Source of the DNA: Planctomycetota bacterium
GTDB taxonomy: Bacteria; Planctomycetota; Phycisphaerae; Sedimentisphaerales; Anaerohalosphaeraceae
NCBI GenBank assembly: GCA_003644175.1
Contig: QNBS01000004.1
Span: forward strand, 1-18,310
Direction of reading: 5' to 3'
Length of the DNA: 18,310 bases
The translations under genes were made by a program, and so were the position numbers. A model generated the notes under the pieces. That model was not told where the DNA came from. It ran no database searches and worked only from the letters and a program-made list of their open reading frames with translations. Each line of letters opens with the position of its first letter. Position 1 is the first letter of the stretch. This document shows, in pieces, positions 6,270-14,192 of the stretch.

Positions 6270-6407
6270 GGCGGAACCTGCGGGTTTTCGTGTGAAAGCC
6301 AAAAAATGGAAGTTGGAACCTATAAAGTTAAGATGACATTAAGAACCGGACCTCTTGCCGGAACCCTCGAAGAGGAAATAGAAATAACGATCGAAGAGAA
6401 AAAATAG
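6270..6407 (+). other. In-frame coding continuation after the TGA of the upstream gene
   Basis: After TGA at 6267-6269 the same frame runs 45 codons to TAG at 6405-6407. It reads GGTCGFSC, then VGTYKVKMTLRTGPLAGTLE, then EEEIEITIEEKK. That looks like the last strands of an Ig-like or alpha-macroglobulin-type beta domain (GTYKV...TGPLAG) and fits the strand pair just before the TGA. The only ATG inside (6306) has no ribosome-binding site, so independent translation of 33 codons is unlikely. A small stem (AACC-TGCG-GGTT with G-T extension, 6273-6288) follows the TGA. Options: a nonsense mutation, readthrough, selenocysteine or a sequencing error. Confidence 0.6.
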
Positions 6408-6490
6408 TAAGCGTTCACCCAAATTTTGAGACCAGGTGTAAATTTTAGTAAAACTCTGTCTTTGTCCGATAATAGATTTGTGGACTGGTA

Positions 6491-7459
6491 ATGGTTAGAA
6501 ATGTTTGGGTTATAGTTGCGGTTGCGGCGGTGGTTGTTGCTGTTTTTGGGGGGGTGGCGGCTTATTGGGAGATTACTTCGGCTGCGGCCGGCGGGGAGTT
6601 GGTTATCTTTCATGCCGGGAGTCTTTCTGTCCCGTTTGGGGAGGTGTCGGCTGAATTCGAGAAGATGTATCCGGATATTACAATCAAGGCCGAGGCCGCT
6701 GGTAGTCGGATGTGTGCGCGTAAGATTAGCGAACTTGGACGTGCGTGCGATGTTATGGGTTCGGCGGATTATAAGGTTGTCGGCAACCTGCTGATGGGCG
6801 AACATGTCGACTTTAATATTCGCTTTGCGCTTAATGAGATGGCTATCGCCTATACGGACGGGTCCAGGTGCAGTGTCGACATAACGGCGGAGAACTGGTA
6901 CGATATATTGGCCGGAGACGACGTCGCGTTCGGGCGGAGCGATCCGGATATGGACCCGTGCGGGTATCGAACATTGATGGTGTTTCAGTTGGCCGAGAAG
7001 CACTACGAGATACCCGGTCTTGCCGCCAGGCTTCGGGCTAAGGACAGGCACATTCGTCCCAAGGAGACCGACTTGCTGGCGTTGCTGGAGGCCGGCGAGA
7101 TTGACTATCTTTTCATATACCGGTCGGTGGCGGTCCAGCATGGGCTGAAAACGGTCCTGCTGCCGGATGAGATCAATTTGAAATCGCAGGCGCATGCGGC
7201 GCTGTATAATACGGCCGTGGTGGAAGTGTCGGGCAGGAGGCCGGGCGAGCCGATTACGCGCAGGGGCGAGCCGATGGTGTATTCGGTGACGATTCCGATG
7301 AATGCTCCGAATCGCCGGGCGGCCGAGGCGTGGGTGGCGCTGCTGCTGTCGGAGAAGGGACGGGAGATTATGGAAACCAACGGCCAGCGGTGTATGAGGC
7401 CCGCTGAAGTTGACGGGGCGGACAGATTGCCGGATTCGCTCAAGGAGTTTTTTGAATAA
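6491..7459 (+). CDS. wtpA: Tungstate/molybdate-binding protein of an ABC importer (WtpA type)
   Basis: 322 residues. Residues 5-25 form a hydrophobic signal or anchor without a lipobox Cys, so the protein acts outside the membrane by capturing tungstate or molybdate. The mature part has the WtpA/ModA-like oxyanion pattern: FHAGSLSVPF at 40-49, AAGSRM at 69-74, RKISELG at about 77-83, DVMGSADYKV at about 87-96, DPCGYR at 155-160 and YRSVAVQHGL at 210-219. DPCGYR and YRSVA-type motifs mark the WtpA group rather than E. coli ModA. WtpA relatives bind the metal with six ligands; I cannot assign the two extra acidic ligands with certainty. The ribosome-binding site is weak. wtpB starts 3 bp after its stop and wtpC overlaps wtpB, so this is one operon. 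Tungstate is the likelier substrate given aor nearby. Confidence 0.92.
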   Translation: MVRNVWVIVAVAAVVVAVFGGVAAYWEITSAAAGGELVIFHAGSLSVPFGEVSAEFEKMYPDITIKAEAAGSRMCARKISELGRACDVMGSADYKVVGNLLMGEHVDFNIRFALNEMAIAYTDGSRCSVDITAENWYDILAGDDVAFGRSDPDMDPCGYRTLMVFQLAEKHYEIPGLAARLRAKDRHIRPKETDLLALLEAGEIDYLFIYRSVAVQHGLKTVLLPDEINLKSQAHAALYNTAVVEVSGRRPGEPITRRGEPMVYSVTIPMNAPNRRAAEAWVALLLSEKGREIMETNGQRCMRPAEVDGADRLPDSLKEFFE

Positions 7460-7461
7460 AC

Positions 7462-8247
7462 ATGGCAAATCAACGGCAAATTGGATGGTTTAACCTGGTT
7501 TTGGCCCTGCTTGGGTCATGCGTGATTCTGTTTGTCGTGGCTCCGTTGGTCGGTATTGTGCTGGCGACGCCGGCTTCGGATCTGAAAGCGGCGTCGGTTG
7601 ACCGCGAGGTGCTCGAGAGTATCAGGCTGACGCTGGCGGCGGCCTTGTTTGCGACGGTAACGTCTGCGCTGGTGGGTGTTCCGTTTGCGTATTTGCTTGC
7701 CCGGAAGGATTTTTGGGGTCGGTCGATTGTTCTTGCCGTGATCGATCTGCCGATCATTATTCCGCATTCGGCGGCGGGGATCGCGTTGCTTACGGTTATC
7801 GGGAGGCAGTCATTAATCGGCAGGCTGTTCGGCAGGCCGCTGACGGGCACGACGGCGGGAATTGCGGTTGCTATGGCGTTTGTGTCCATACCGTTTTTGA
7901 TAAACGCCGCCCGCGAGGCATTCGGCAGTGTGGATACAAAGCTGGAGAAAGCGGCCCGTACCCTTGGCGCGGCGCCGTGGCGGGTCTTCTTTACGATATC
8001 ACTGCCGCTTGCCCGGCGTGGGATACTGTCGGGCCTGGTCCTTATGTGGGCAAGGGGCATCAGCGAATTCGGCGCGGTTGTTATTGTGGCTTATCATCCG
8101 ATGACGACTCCGGTGATGATATTTCAGCGTTTTAACGACTACGGACTCGGCGCGGCAACGTCGGTCGCCGTTTTGCTGATACTCATTTGCGTTGCGATAT
8201 TTATCATGCTGCGGGTTTTTCTTCGGCCCAAAGCAGAGGAGTTTTAA
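7462..8247 (+). CDS. wtpB: Tungstate/molybdate ABC transporter permease
   Basis: 261 residues, normal for ModB/WtpB-type permeases. About six hydrophobic segments are visible (around 10-34, 53-80, 88-112, 128-147, 186-210 and 232-252). The EAA loop that docks on the ATPase is at about 162-182: EKAARTLGAAPWRVFFTISLP, with the conserved Gly. The SALVGVPFAYLLAR and LPIIIPHSAAGIALL segments are typical of the family. The ATG lies two bases after the wtpA stop. The stop TAA overlaps the ATG of the ATPase gene by one base (TAATG), so translation is coupled. It forms the inner-membrane channel for the oxyanion delivered by WtpA. Confidence 0.94.
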   Translation: MANQRQIGWFNLVLALLGSCVILFVVAPLVGIVLATPASDLKAASVDREVLESIRLTLAAALFATVTSALVGVPFAYLLARKDFWGRSIVLAVIDLPIIIPHSAAGIALLTVIGRQSLIGRLFGRPLTGTTAGIAVAMAFVSIPFLINAAREAFGSVDTKLEKAARTLGAAPWRVFFTISLPLARRGILSGLVLMWARGISEFGAVVIVAYHPMTTPVMIFQRFNDYGLGAATSVAVLLILICVAIFIMLRVFLRPKAEEF

Positions 8248-9284
8248 TGCTCGAACTGCAATCCATCGGCAAACGGTTCGGGGCGTTTGAACTGAAAGAT
8301 GTCTCGCTGACGATCAATGACGGCGAATACTTTGTGCTGTTAGGCCCGTCCGGGGTGGGCAAGACGGTGCTGATGGAGATTATCGCCGGTCTGATACGGC
8401 CGGATAAGGGGCGGATACTGTGGGACGGGGAAGATATAACGTCAAGGCCTCCGGAGGCAAGGGGGTTTTCGGTTGTTTATCAGGATTATGCGTTGTTTGG
8501 GCATTTGACGGTTAGGCGGAATGTCGCGTACGGGCCGGCGGCGGCGGGAGCGAGCGCCGAGAAGATACGCCGGCAGGTGGCGGGATTAGCCGAGATACTG
8601 CGTATCGAAGAGATTCTGGATCGCTACCCAAAGAGCCTGTCGGGCGGGGAGCAGCAGCGGGTTGCACTGGCGCGGGCGTTGGCGGTCGGGCCGCAGTTGC
8701 TGCTGCTGGATGAGCCGTTGAGCGCTGTCGATGTGAATACGAGGCTGCGGCTGCGGAAGGAGCTTAAGCGAATCAATACCGAGTTGAATGTGCCGGTGCT
8801 GCATATAACTCACGATCCGCAGGAGGCGATAACATTGGGGGATCGAATCTGCGTTATGCTGGACAGCCGGATTCGCCAGGTGGGGACGGCGGCGGAGTTG
8901 TTTCACGAGCCCTGCGAGCCCGATGTGGCCAGGTTCCTTGGGATGCGAAATATACTGCCGGTGAACAGGGTGAAGGGGGGCGTGTGTTTTATAGACGACC
9001 GGCAGATAGAGGCCGGCGCCGCCGACGAAACGACCACTCACATCTGGATCAGGCCGGAGGAGATACTTATCTCGACAGAGGCGTTCGAGAGCAGTGCGAG
9101 GAATCAGTTCAGGTGCCTGGTGGCGGAAATCGAGCATCATGGCTCGCTGCCGGCGGTGCAGGTTGTCTCCGGGGCGATGAGCCTTACGGCGCTGATTACA
9201 TATCGCTCTTTCAAGGAATTGCAGATCGCCGTCGGCGCGGAGGTCTATATTACCTTCAAGAGTTCGTCTGTTCATTGCCTTTGA
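8247..9284 (+). CDS. wtpC: Tungstate/molybdate ABC transporter ATPase
   Basis: 345 residues from the ATG overlapping the wtpB stop. I prefer this start to in-frame ATGs farther up because GAGGAG lies 6 bases before it and the protein then begins MLELQSIGKRFG like its relatives. Motifs: Walker A GPSGVGKT at 33-40, Q-loop VVYQDYALF at about 76-84, signature LSGGEQQR at 131-138, Walker B LLLLDEP at 151-157, switch His at about 189 in ITHDPQEA. Residues after about 235 form a C-terminal regulatory part with a probable TOBE fold (IWIRPEEILIS, then CLVAEIEHHG), which in ModC-type proteins can bind oxyanion. It powers import by WtpAB. In sequence alone it could also be called modC or tupC; the WtpA partner favours wtpC. 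Confidence 0.93.
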   Translation: MLELQSIGKRFGAFELKDVSLTINDGEYFVLLGPSGVGKTVLMEIIAGLIRPDKGRILWDGEDITSRPPEARGFSVVYQDYALFGHLTVRRNVAYGPAAAGASAEKIRRQVAGLAEILRIEEILDRYPKSLSGGEQQRVALARALAVGPQLLLLDEPLSAVDVNTRLRLRKELKRINTELNVPVLHITHDPQEAITLGDRICVMLDSRIRQVGTAAELFHEPCEPDVARFLGMRNILPVNRVKGGVCFIDDRQIEAGAADETTTHIWIRPEEILISTEAFESSARNQFRCLVAEIEHHGSLPAVQVVSGAMSLTALITYRSFKELQIAVGAEVYITFKSSSVHCL

Positions 9285-9374
9285 CCGGAGAGGGGGGGCA
9301 GGAGCCATCCGGTGGTGAAAGTGAATATTCGTGATAGTTCAACGTACTATTAGATGATATTAGGGAGAATTGGA

Positions 9375-10703
9375 ATGGATCAATACTCATCCGGCAGGAA
9401 GTTCAATCTGAGTGGTTGGTATATTGTGCTGCTTTTGCTGATTTGCGTTGTCGGCCTGTTCGCGGCGTTTATCGTTACCGGCAAAAACAACCTCAAAAAG
9501 GAGATCGCCGCTATCCGCGCCGCAGGCTATCCGACAAACTATGAGGAACTGGACAAATACTACTCCATCCCCGAAGGCGTCCCCAACGCCGCCGATCTCT
9601 ACACCAAAGCGTTCGAGGCATATCAAAAGCCAAGCGGGGAGTTAGCCGATCACCTGCCCATGCGCGGTTCAGAGTACAGGGAGGAACCGCGAAGCCCACT
9701 CAACTCTAACAACGTCGAAGCCATAATCTTTGACTTGCAGGCCAACAAAGAGACCCTCGAATTGCTCGGCAAGGCCGCCGCCATCAAACACTGCAGATAC
9801 GACCTTGACTTTAGTCAGGGGGGAATATTGTATATCCCCAATTTGACTGAGATGAAGGGGTGTGCACAGTTACTGGCCGAACAGACGATGCTTCTTGCAC
9901 ACCAGGACGATGGGGACGCCGCCGTCAAGAACATCGCAAGACAACTGGCGCTGGCCGAGTCGCTCAAAAAAGAGCCCATACTGATATCGCAACTGGTGCG
10001 TATGGCATTAGTCGCGATCAGCTACTCGTCGGTGGAATACATACTGAACCAAACTACCTTGAACGATGAACAGTTGGCCGGCCTGCAGCAGCAATTGAGC
10101 CAAGCCTATCAAGATAACCCCATGGTAATGGGACTTATCGGTGAACGCTGCTTTATCATCAGCTATATCGGCGATCCACAACAATTGGGGATGCCCGCGA
10201 CCCCCGGCGGACTTCTGCGAATTACAGGGATTGCAGACAGAAATGCCATGGTGTCCCTGAAACTGATTGGGCAATACGCAGATGCGATGAAACTGCCTGG
10301 CCGGCAGCGGCTTTTACGATGTCGCGAAATTACCGCCGAGGTGGACGATTTGTCCATCTTTTATTCGCTTACAAAGATAATGATGCCCGCATTCGAAGGG
10401 GTCATCCAGATAGACATGCGAGTCGCCGCTGAGGTAGACTGTACCAGAGTTGCCCTGGGGATTGAGCGATATCGCCTGGCAAAGGGTTCTCTGCCGAAGG
10501 AGCTGACTGACCTGGCGCCGCAATACATCGACAAGGCGCCCATCGACCCATTCGACGGCAAACCCCTGCGGTATAAACTGACCGAGCCGGGCTATATTGT
10601 CTATAGCATCGGCGAAGATGGCGCCGACGAGGGCGGGCTGGAGAAAGATAAAGTAGCCCAAAGAGGCGATCCGCACGACTGGCCCATCATTGTGGAACAT
10701 TAG
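9375..10703 (+). CDS. Membrane-anchored protein of unknown function with pseudopilin-like tail
   Basis: 442 residues from the ATG at 9375. I chose this over the ATG at 9354 because AGGGAG lies 7 bases before it. One membrane segment at about 14-35 follows a short basic N-terminus. Next come a GYPTNYEELDKYY-like stretch and a long, mostly helical middle. The tail (about 389-442) reads PIDPFDGKPLRYK...YSIGEDGADEGG. This resembles the C-terminus of type II secretion major pseudopilins (PxDPWGxPxxY...SxGxDG), but there is no N-terminal pilin cleavage motif. Proteins of this style are frequent in Planctomycetota, as far as I know without assigned function. It follows wtpC by 90 bp with its own ribosome-binding site and no clear terminator between, so cotranscription is possible. 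It ends convergent to moeA. Confidence 0.8.
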   Translation: MDQYSSGRKFNLSGWYIVLLLLICVVGLFAAFIVTGKNNLKKEIAAIRAAGYPTNYEELDKYYSIPEGVPNAADLYTKAFEAYQKPSGELADHLPMRGSEYREEPRSPLNSNNVEAIIFDLQANKETLELLGKAAAIKHCRYDLDFSQGGILYIPNLTEMKGCAQLLAEQTMLLAHQDDGDAAVKNIARQLALAESLKKEPILISQLVRMALVAISYSSVEYILNQTTLNDEQLAGLQQQLSQAYQDNPMVMGLIGERCFIISYIGDPQQLGMPATPGGLLRITGIADRNAMVSLKLIGQYADAMKLPGRQRLLRCREITAEVDDLSIFYSLTKIMMPAFEGVIQIDMRVAAEVDCTRVALGIERYRLAKGSLPKELTDLAPQYIDKAPIDPFDGKPLRYKLTEPGYIVYSIGEDGADEGGLEKDKVAQRGDPHDWPIIVEH

Positions 10704-10740
10704 CGAGCGGGACAGCGGGCGTGAAACAGCATCGAGGGTG

Positions 10741-11913
10741 TCAGATCAGGGTAACCTCCACATCGCTGCCGGCATTGAGTTTTCCGACGCCGGCGGGAAT
10801 CTGTACGATACCGTTGGCGTGGGTGTAGGCGTGGATGTGTGCTGAGCCGTGATAGGCGAAGAAATTGACGGCGCCGTCCGCTTCGAGTTTCACCGGTCGA
10901 AATTCCGAGCGGTCGGCCTTGCGTTTTATGACATCCTTTGCCAGTCGCCCGCGTATGCGGGCGGGCCGGTAGTCTGCGCCCATGAGTTTCACCAGAAACG
11001 GCCTTACCAGGACCTCGAACAAGACAAATGTCGAGACCGGATTGCCGGGCAGGCCGAAAAAGTACTTGTTGCCTTTTGTTCCGAAGACGGTCGGTCTTCC
11101 CGGCTTGATTTTGACCTTTGCGAATTTGATATCAATGCCGTTGTCGCTTAGTATCTGGGGCACGAAGTCATAGTCGCCGACGGACACCCCGCCGCTGAAG
11201 ATTACGACATCGCATTGTTCAATCGCTGCGGCGAGGATCACGTCGATCGCCTCGGGTGTGTCTTTTGCAATGCCGAAGTATTTTGGTATGCAGCCGGCTC
11301 TTTGAATCTGGGCGCACAGTTGATAGCTGTTTGAGTTGCGGATCTTCGCAGCCGTTGGTTTCTGTCGCGGCTCGATGAGTTCGTCGCCGGTTGCAACCAC
11401 GCCGACACGCGGCATGGCGTAAACAGTCGCCGGATCGCAACCCACCGAGGCCAGGACGGCGATCTCGACGGGCCGAAGCACCGTGCCTGCGGCGAGAACC
11501 ATATCGCCGGCGCGAGCGTCTTCTGCCTTGCGGCGGATATTCGTTCGCCCGGACTTCTTTACTACATATACGAGCCCGTCTCTGGCCTCGGTATGCTCGA
11601 ACATTACGACGATGTCGGCGCCTTTGGGAACGACGGCGCCTGTCATGATCCGGCTGCACCGGCCGCCGGCGACAGCTTTTTGGGGCATATATCCTGCTGG
11701 TATTGTCTCGATCTCGGTCAGGCCTGCGTCGAGATCGGCCTGTCGGCAGGCAAAACCGTCCATCGCCGAGAGATCATGCGGGGGCATGTCCATATCCGAG
11801 GCGACATCGGCGGCGAGGACGCGGCCCAGACAGTCGCCCAGCGCGATGTCTTCGGCGGCCGTTTGGCCGGTGTTTTCGAGCACTATTCGAAAGGCCTCGT
11901 CAAAAGATATCAT
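10741..11913 (-). CDS. moeA: Molybdopterin molybdenumtransferase (metal insertion into the pterin cofactor)
   Basis: 390 residues from the ATG at 11911-11913. A longer frame begins at 11970, but AGGGA lies close upstream of the shorter start and MISFDEAF matches the family's N-terminus. MoeA inserts molybdate, or here probably tungstate, into adenylylated molybdopterin. Motifs: PPHDLSAMDGFA at 44-55, RIMTGAVVPKGAD at about 88-100, VATGDEL at 173-179, FSGGVSVGDYD at 239-249, KPGRP at 270-274 and GLPGNPVS at 287-294. It is divergent from aor and shares a 195-bp control region with it, which fits a role in making the AOR cofactor. No mog or moaB is seen in the window. Its promoter and an overlapping inverted repeat are listed separately. 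Confidence 0.95.
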   Translation of the reverse strand: MISFDEAFRIVLENTGQTAAEDIALGDCLGRVLAADVASDMDMPPHDLSAMDGFACRQADLDAGLTEIETIPAGYMPQKAVAGGRCSRIMTGAVVPKGADIVVMFEHTEARDGLVYVVKKSGRTNIRRKAEDARAGDMVLAAGTVLRPVEIAVLASVGCDPATVYAMPRVGVVATGDELIEPRQKPTAAKIRNSNSYQLCAQIQRAGCIPKYFGIAKDTPEAIDVILAAAIEQCDVVIFSGGVSVGDYDFVPQILSDNGIDIKFAKVKIKPGRPTVFGTKGNKYFFGLPGNPVSTFVLFEVLVRPFLVKLMGADYRPARIRGRLAKDVIKRKADRSEFRPVKLEADGAVNFFAYHGSAHIHAYTHANGIVQIPAGVGKLNAGSDVEVTLI

Positions 11914-11961
11914 GTGTTTTCCCTGTAAAGTGCGGTTTTCGGCTAAATCGCCCAATGGGCC

Positions 11962-11989
11962 ATTATCCATGCCAAACGCCCGGTGTCAA
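11962..11989 (-). promoter_or_regulatory. Sigma70-type promoter of moeA
   Basis: On the minus strand TTGACA (plus 11984-11989), a 16-bp spacer and GATAAT (plus 11962-11967). The -35 is perfect and the -10 matches five of six. The start of transcription would be near 11955, about 42 nt before the moeA ATG. Confidence 0.7.
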
Positions 11990-11995
11990 GGCGTT
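11975..11995. promoter_or_regulatory. Inverted repeat over the moeA -35 element (possible operator)
   Basis: AACGCC (11975-11980) and GGCGTT (11990-11995) form a perfect 6-bp inverted repeat with a 9-bp centre. The moeA -35 hexamer lies inside that centre. A dimeric repressor bound here would block moeA. The sequence does not match the ModE-type palindrome as I know it, so the regulator is unknown. Confidence 0.4.
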
Positions 11996-12042
11996 AAGTA
12001 GCCGATCTCCGTCGGGATTTTCAAATGCAGCGGTATATTGCC

Positions 12043-12063
12043 TTGACAGACGCCTGCGATAAT
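12043..12063 (+). promoter_or_regulatory. Possible aor promoter elements
   Basis: TTGACA at 12043-12048 is a perfect -35, and GATAAT lies at 12058-12063, but the spacing is only 9 bp. The hexamer at proper 17-bp spacing, CAGACT at 12066-12071, matches three of six bases. Either the promoter is weak and activator dependent, or TTGACA and GATAAT belong to different promoters. Confidence 0.35.
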
Positions 12064-12108
12064 GGCAGACTTTAGGCGGCTTGTAATGAATTATAAGGAG
12101 ATAAAGTC

Positions 12109-13905
12109 ATGGCTGGGTACTGTCAAAAGATTTTGAGAATCAATCTCTCCACCGGCTCCGTCAATACCGAATCACTCGACCTGACAACGGCAAAAAAGTT
12201 CATCGGTGGGCGTGGGCTGGGGACGTATATTTTTTCAGAGGAGGTGGATGCCGGGATCGATCCGTTTAGCGCCGACAATAAGATCATCTTCGCAGCAGGT
12301 CCGCTTACCGGTACATCGGCGCCGACCGGAGGAAGATATATGGTGGTCACGAAGTCGCCGCTTTCGGGCACTATCGCCAGTTCCAACTCGGGCGGTTTCT
12401 GGGGGGCCGAACTCAAGCACGCCGGCTACGACCTCATTATTGTCGAAGGAAAGTCGCCCAGGCCCTGTTACATACTCATCAACGACAGCGACGTGCAGGT
12501 CAAAGACGCCGAAAAATACCGGGGCAAGCTGGTATCCGAAACGACCGACGGGCTCATTGAAGAGACACAGCTTGCCAAGGCGCGGATTTTGACGATCGGG
12601 CCGGCCGGCGAGAAGGGGGCGCTTCTTGCCTCGATCATGAACGAAAAGTACCGCGCCGCCGGACGTTCGGGTGTGGGTGCGGTGATGGGCAGCAAGAATC
12701 TCAAGGCGATCGTGGTGCGCGGCACAGGCAAGTGCCGGCCCGCCGATAAGGAAAAAACCAAAGAGGCGATCAAGGCTGTCCGCGATAAGATCAAGCAGAA
12801 CGACGTTACGGCCAAGGGCCTGCCGACCTACGGCACGGCGGTTCTTGTCAACGTCATTAACGAACACGGCATGTATCCGACCAGGAACTTCCAGGAGGGC
12901 GTCTTTGCGACAGCCGACCAGGTCAGTGGGGAATCGTTGGCGGAGAAGCGATTGGTGCGCAACGTCGCCTGTTACGCCTGTCCGATAGCCTGCGGGAGGC
13001 GTTCGGTCGTCGATGGCGTCGAGGGCGAAGGTCCGGAGTACGAGACGTTGTGGGCTTACAGCGCCGACTGCGGCGTTGACGATCTCGATTCGGTTATCAG
13101 GGCCAACAACTTCTGCAACGAATACGGAATCGATACGATTTCGGCAGGCGCGACGATTGCCTGTGCGATGGAACTTTACGCCAAAGGCCTGATAAAAGAC
13201 GACGAACTCGACGGGCCGCCTTTGAATTTCGGGTCTGGCGTTGCAATCGTCGAGTGGTCCAGGAAGATGGGCGCACTGGAAGGGTTCGGCGAAAAGCTTG
13301 CACAGGGTTCCTACCGATTAGCCAAAAGTTACGGCGCGGCGGAACTTTCGATGTCCGTCAAGAAACTGGAAATGCCGGCTTATGACCCGCGCGGCGTGCA
13401 GGGACATGCCCTGAACTACGCCACTTCAAACCGCGGCGGCTGCCATGTACGGGGCTATATGATTTCGCCTGAGATCTTAGGCCTCCCCGAAAAGCTGGAC
13501 CGATTCGCAACCGAGGGCAAGGCGACATGGGTAAAGGCCTTCCAGGATTTGACGGCGGTTATCGACTCGCTGGGGCTGTGCCTCTTTACGTCCTTTGCAA
13601 TAGGCGCCGACGAATACCGCGCCATGTATAACGCAATCACAGGCGAAGAACTCACGACCGAACAACTGCTCGAAGCGGGCGACAGGATATACAATCTCGA
13701 ACGGCAGTTCAACCTCGCCGCCGGCATCAGCCCGGATCAGGATACGCTGCCGAAACGAGTTCTGGATGAGCCGATTTCGGAAGGTCCGTCCAAGGGCCAT
13801 GTCGCCGAATTAGGCAAGCTGCTGCCGGAGTATTACAAGGAACGCGGCTGGGACGAAGGCGGGATTCCCACGCAGGAGAAACTCGCCGAATTGGGCATTG
13901 GCTGA
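12109..13905 (+). CDS. aor: Tungsten-containing aldehyde:ferredoxin oxidoreductase
   Basis: 598 residues, close to the 605 of Pyrococcus furiosus AOR. The enzyme oxidises aldehydes to acids, or runs in reverse, in the cytoplasm using a tungsten bis-pterin and one 4Fe-4S cluster, with ferredoxin as partner. Cluster ligands are visible as CYACPIAC at 288-295 (Cys288, 291, 295) and Cys491 in DSLGLC (486-491), matching the known 288/291/295/494 spacing. The N-terminal beta domain has FIGGRGLGTYIF and AAGPLTGTSAPTGGRY; GRSGVGAVMGSKNLKAI at about 185-201 belongs to the pterin site. His446 in GGCHVRGY and Glu310/Glu312 in EGPEYETLW correspond to the proposed active-site His and Glu. There is no signal peptide. 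AGGAG lies 8 bases before the ATG. The moaD-like gene follows by 50 bp. The aldehyde cannot be predicted. Confidence 0.96.
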   Translation: MAGYCQKILRINLSTGSVNTESLDLTTAKKFIGGRGLGTYIFSEEVDAGIDPFSADNKIIFAAGPLTGTSAPTGGRYMVVTKSPLSGTIASSNSGGFWGAELKHAGYDLIIVEGKSPRPCYILINDSDVQVKDAEKYRGKLVSETTDGLIEETQLAKARILTIGPAGEKGALLASIMNEKYRAAGRSGVGAVMGSKNLKAIVVRGTGKCRPADKEKTKEAIKAVRDKIKQNDVTAKGLPTYGTAVLVNVINEHGMYPTRNFQEGVFATADQVSGESLAEKRLVRNVACYACPIACGRRSVVDGVEGEGPEYETLWAYSADCGVDDLDSVIRANNFCNEYGIDTISAGATIACAMELYAKGLIKDDELDGPPLNFGSGVAIVEWSRKMGALEGFGEKLAQGSYRLAKSYGAAELSMSVKKLEMPAYDPRGVQGHALNYATSNRGGCHVRGYMISPEILGLPEKLDRFATEGKATWVKAFQDLTAVIDSLGLCLFTSFAIGADEYRAMYNAITGEELTTEQLLEAGDRIYNLERQFNLAAGISPDQDTLPKRVLDEPISEGPSKGHVAELGKLLPEYYKERGWDEGGIPTQEKLAELGIG

Positions 13906-13955
13906 GTTGAAGGGTAGAGTCGTATGCCAAACCGCAATTTTGCAAGAGTTTTGTT

Positions 13956-14177
13956 ATGATCGAGGTCAGACTGTTTGCGACATTCAGGGACAACCGCTTC
14001 AAGGAAAGGCGGATGGATTTTCCCGAAGACGGGCTGCTCGAAGACCTTTTGGGGCAACTCGATATCGGCGCCGATGAAGCAGGGATTCTGCTGGTCAACG
14101 GCGACAGCGCAACGCCGGAGACGAAACTTCATGCAGGTGATGTTGTCTCCATATTCCCGGCGATTGGCGGGGGCTGA
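13956..14177 (+). CDS. MoaD/ThiS-type sulfur carrier protein
   Basis: 73 residues with a ubiquitin-like pattern: MIEVRLFATFRD as first strand, a helix around 26-35, ILLVNGDSA as middle strand, HAGDVVSIFPAIGGG as the end. The C-terminal Gly-Gly is the thiocarboxylate site of sulfur carriers, and the HAGDVVSIFPAIGG ending is typical of MoaD (L-x-DGD-x-V-x-x-PPVAGG-like). It probably supplies the dithiolene sulfur of the pterin cofactor. It starts 50 bp after aor in the same direction, with a weak AAGAG site, and no promoter lies between. MoaD-like genes beside aor are a known arrangement. No MoaE or E1-like (MoeB) partner is in the window. A ThiS-like role is less likely given the neighbours. 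Confidence 0.85.
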   Translation: MIEVRLFATFRDNRFKERRMDFPEDGLLEDLLGQLDIGADEAGILLVNGDSATPETKLHAGDVVSIFPAIGGG

Positions 14178-14192
14178 ACAAAAACCGACACA

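Noticed and set aside
6270..6407. Independent 33-codon gene starting at ATG 6306
   Set aside because: No ribosome-binding site, and it lies in the same frame as the upstream gene with continuous beta-strand-like coding, so it is better seen as that gene's severed end.
6421..6490. Promoter for wtpA with GATAAT at 6469-6474
   Set aside because: No acceptable -35 at 16-18 bp. The two AAATTTT runs nearby (6421 and 6440) are simple AT sequence.
6320..7468. Long minus-strand frame (382 codons) opposite wtpA
   Set aside because: It is a shadow of wtpA, rich in Arg, His and Pro; wtpA on the plus strand has clear family motifs.
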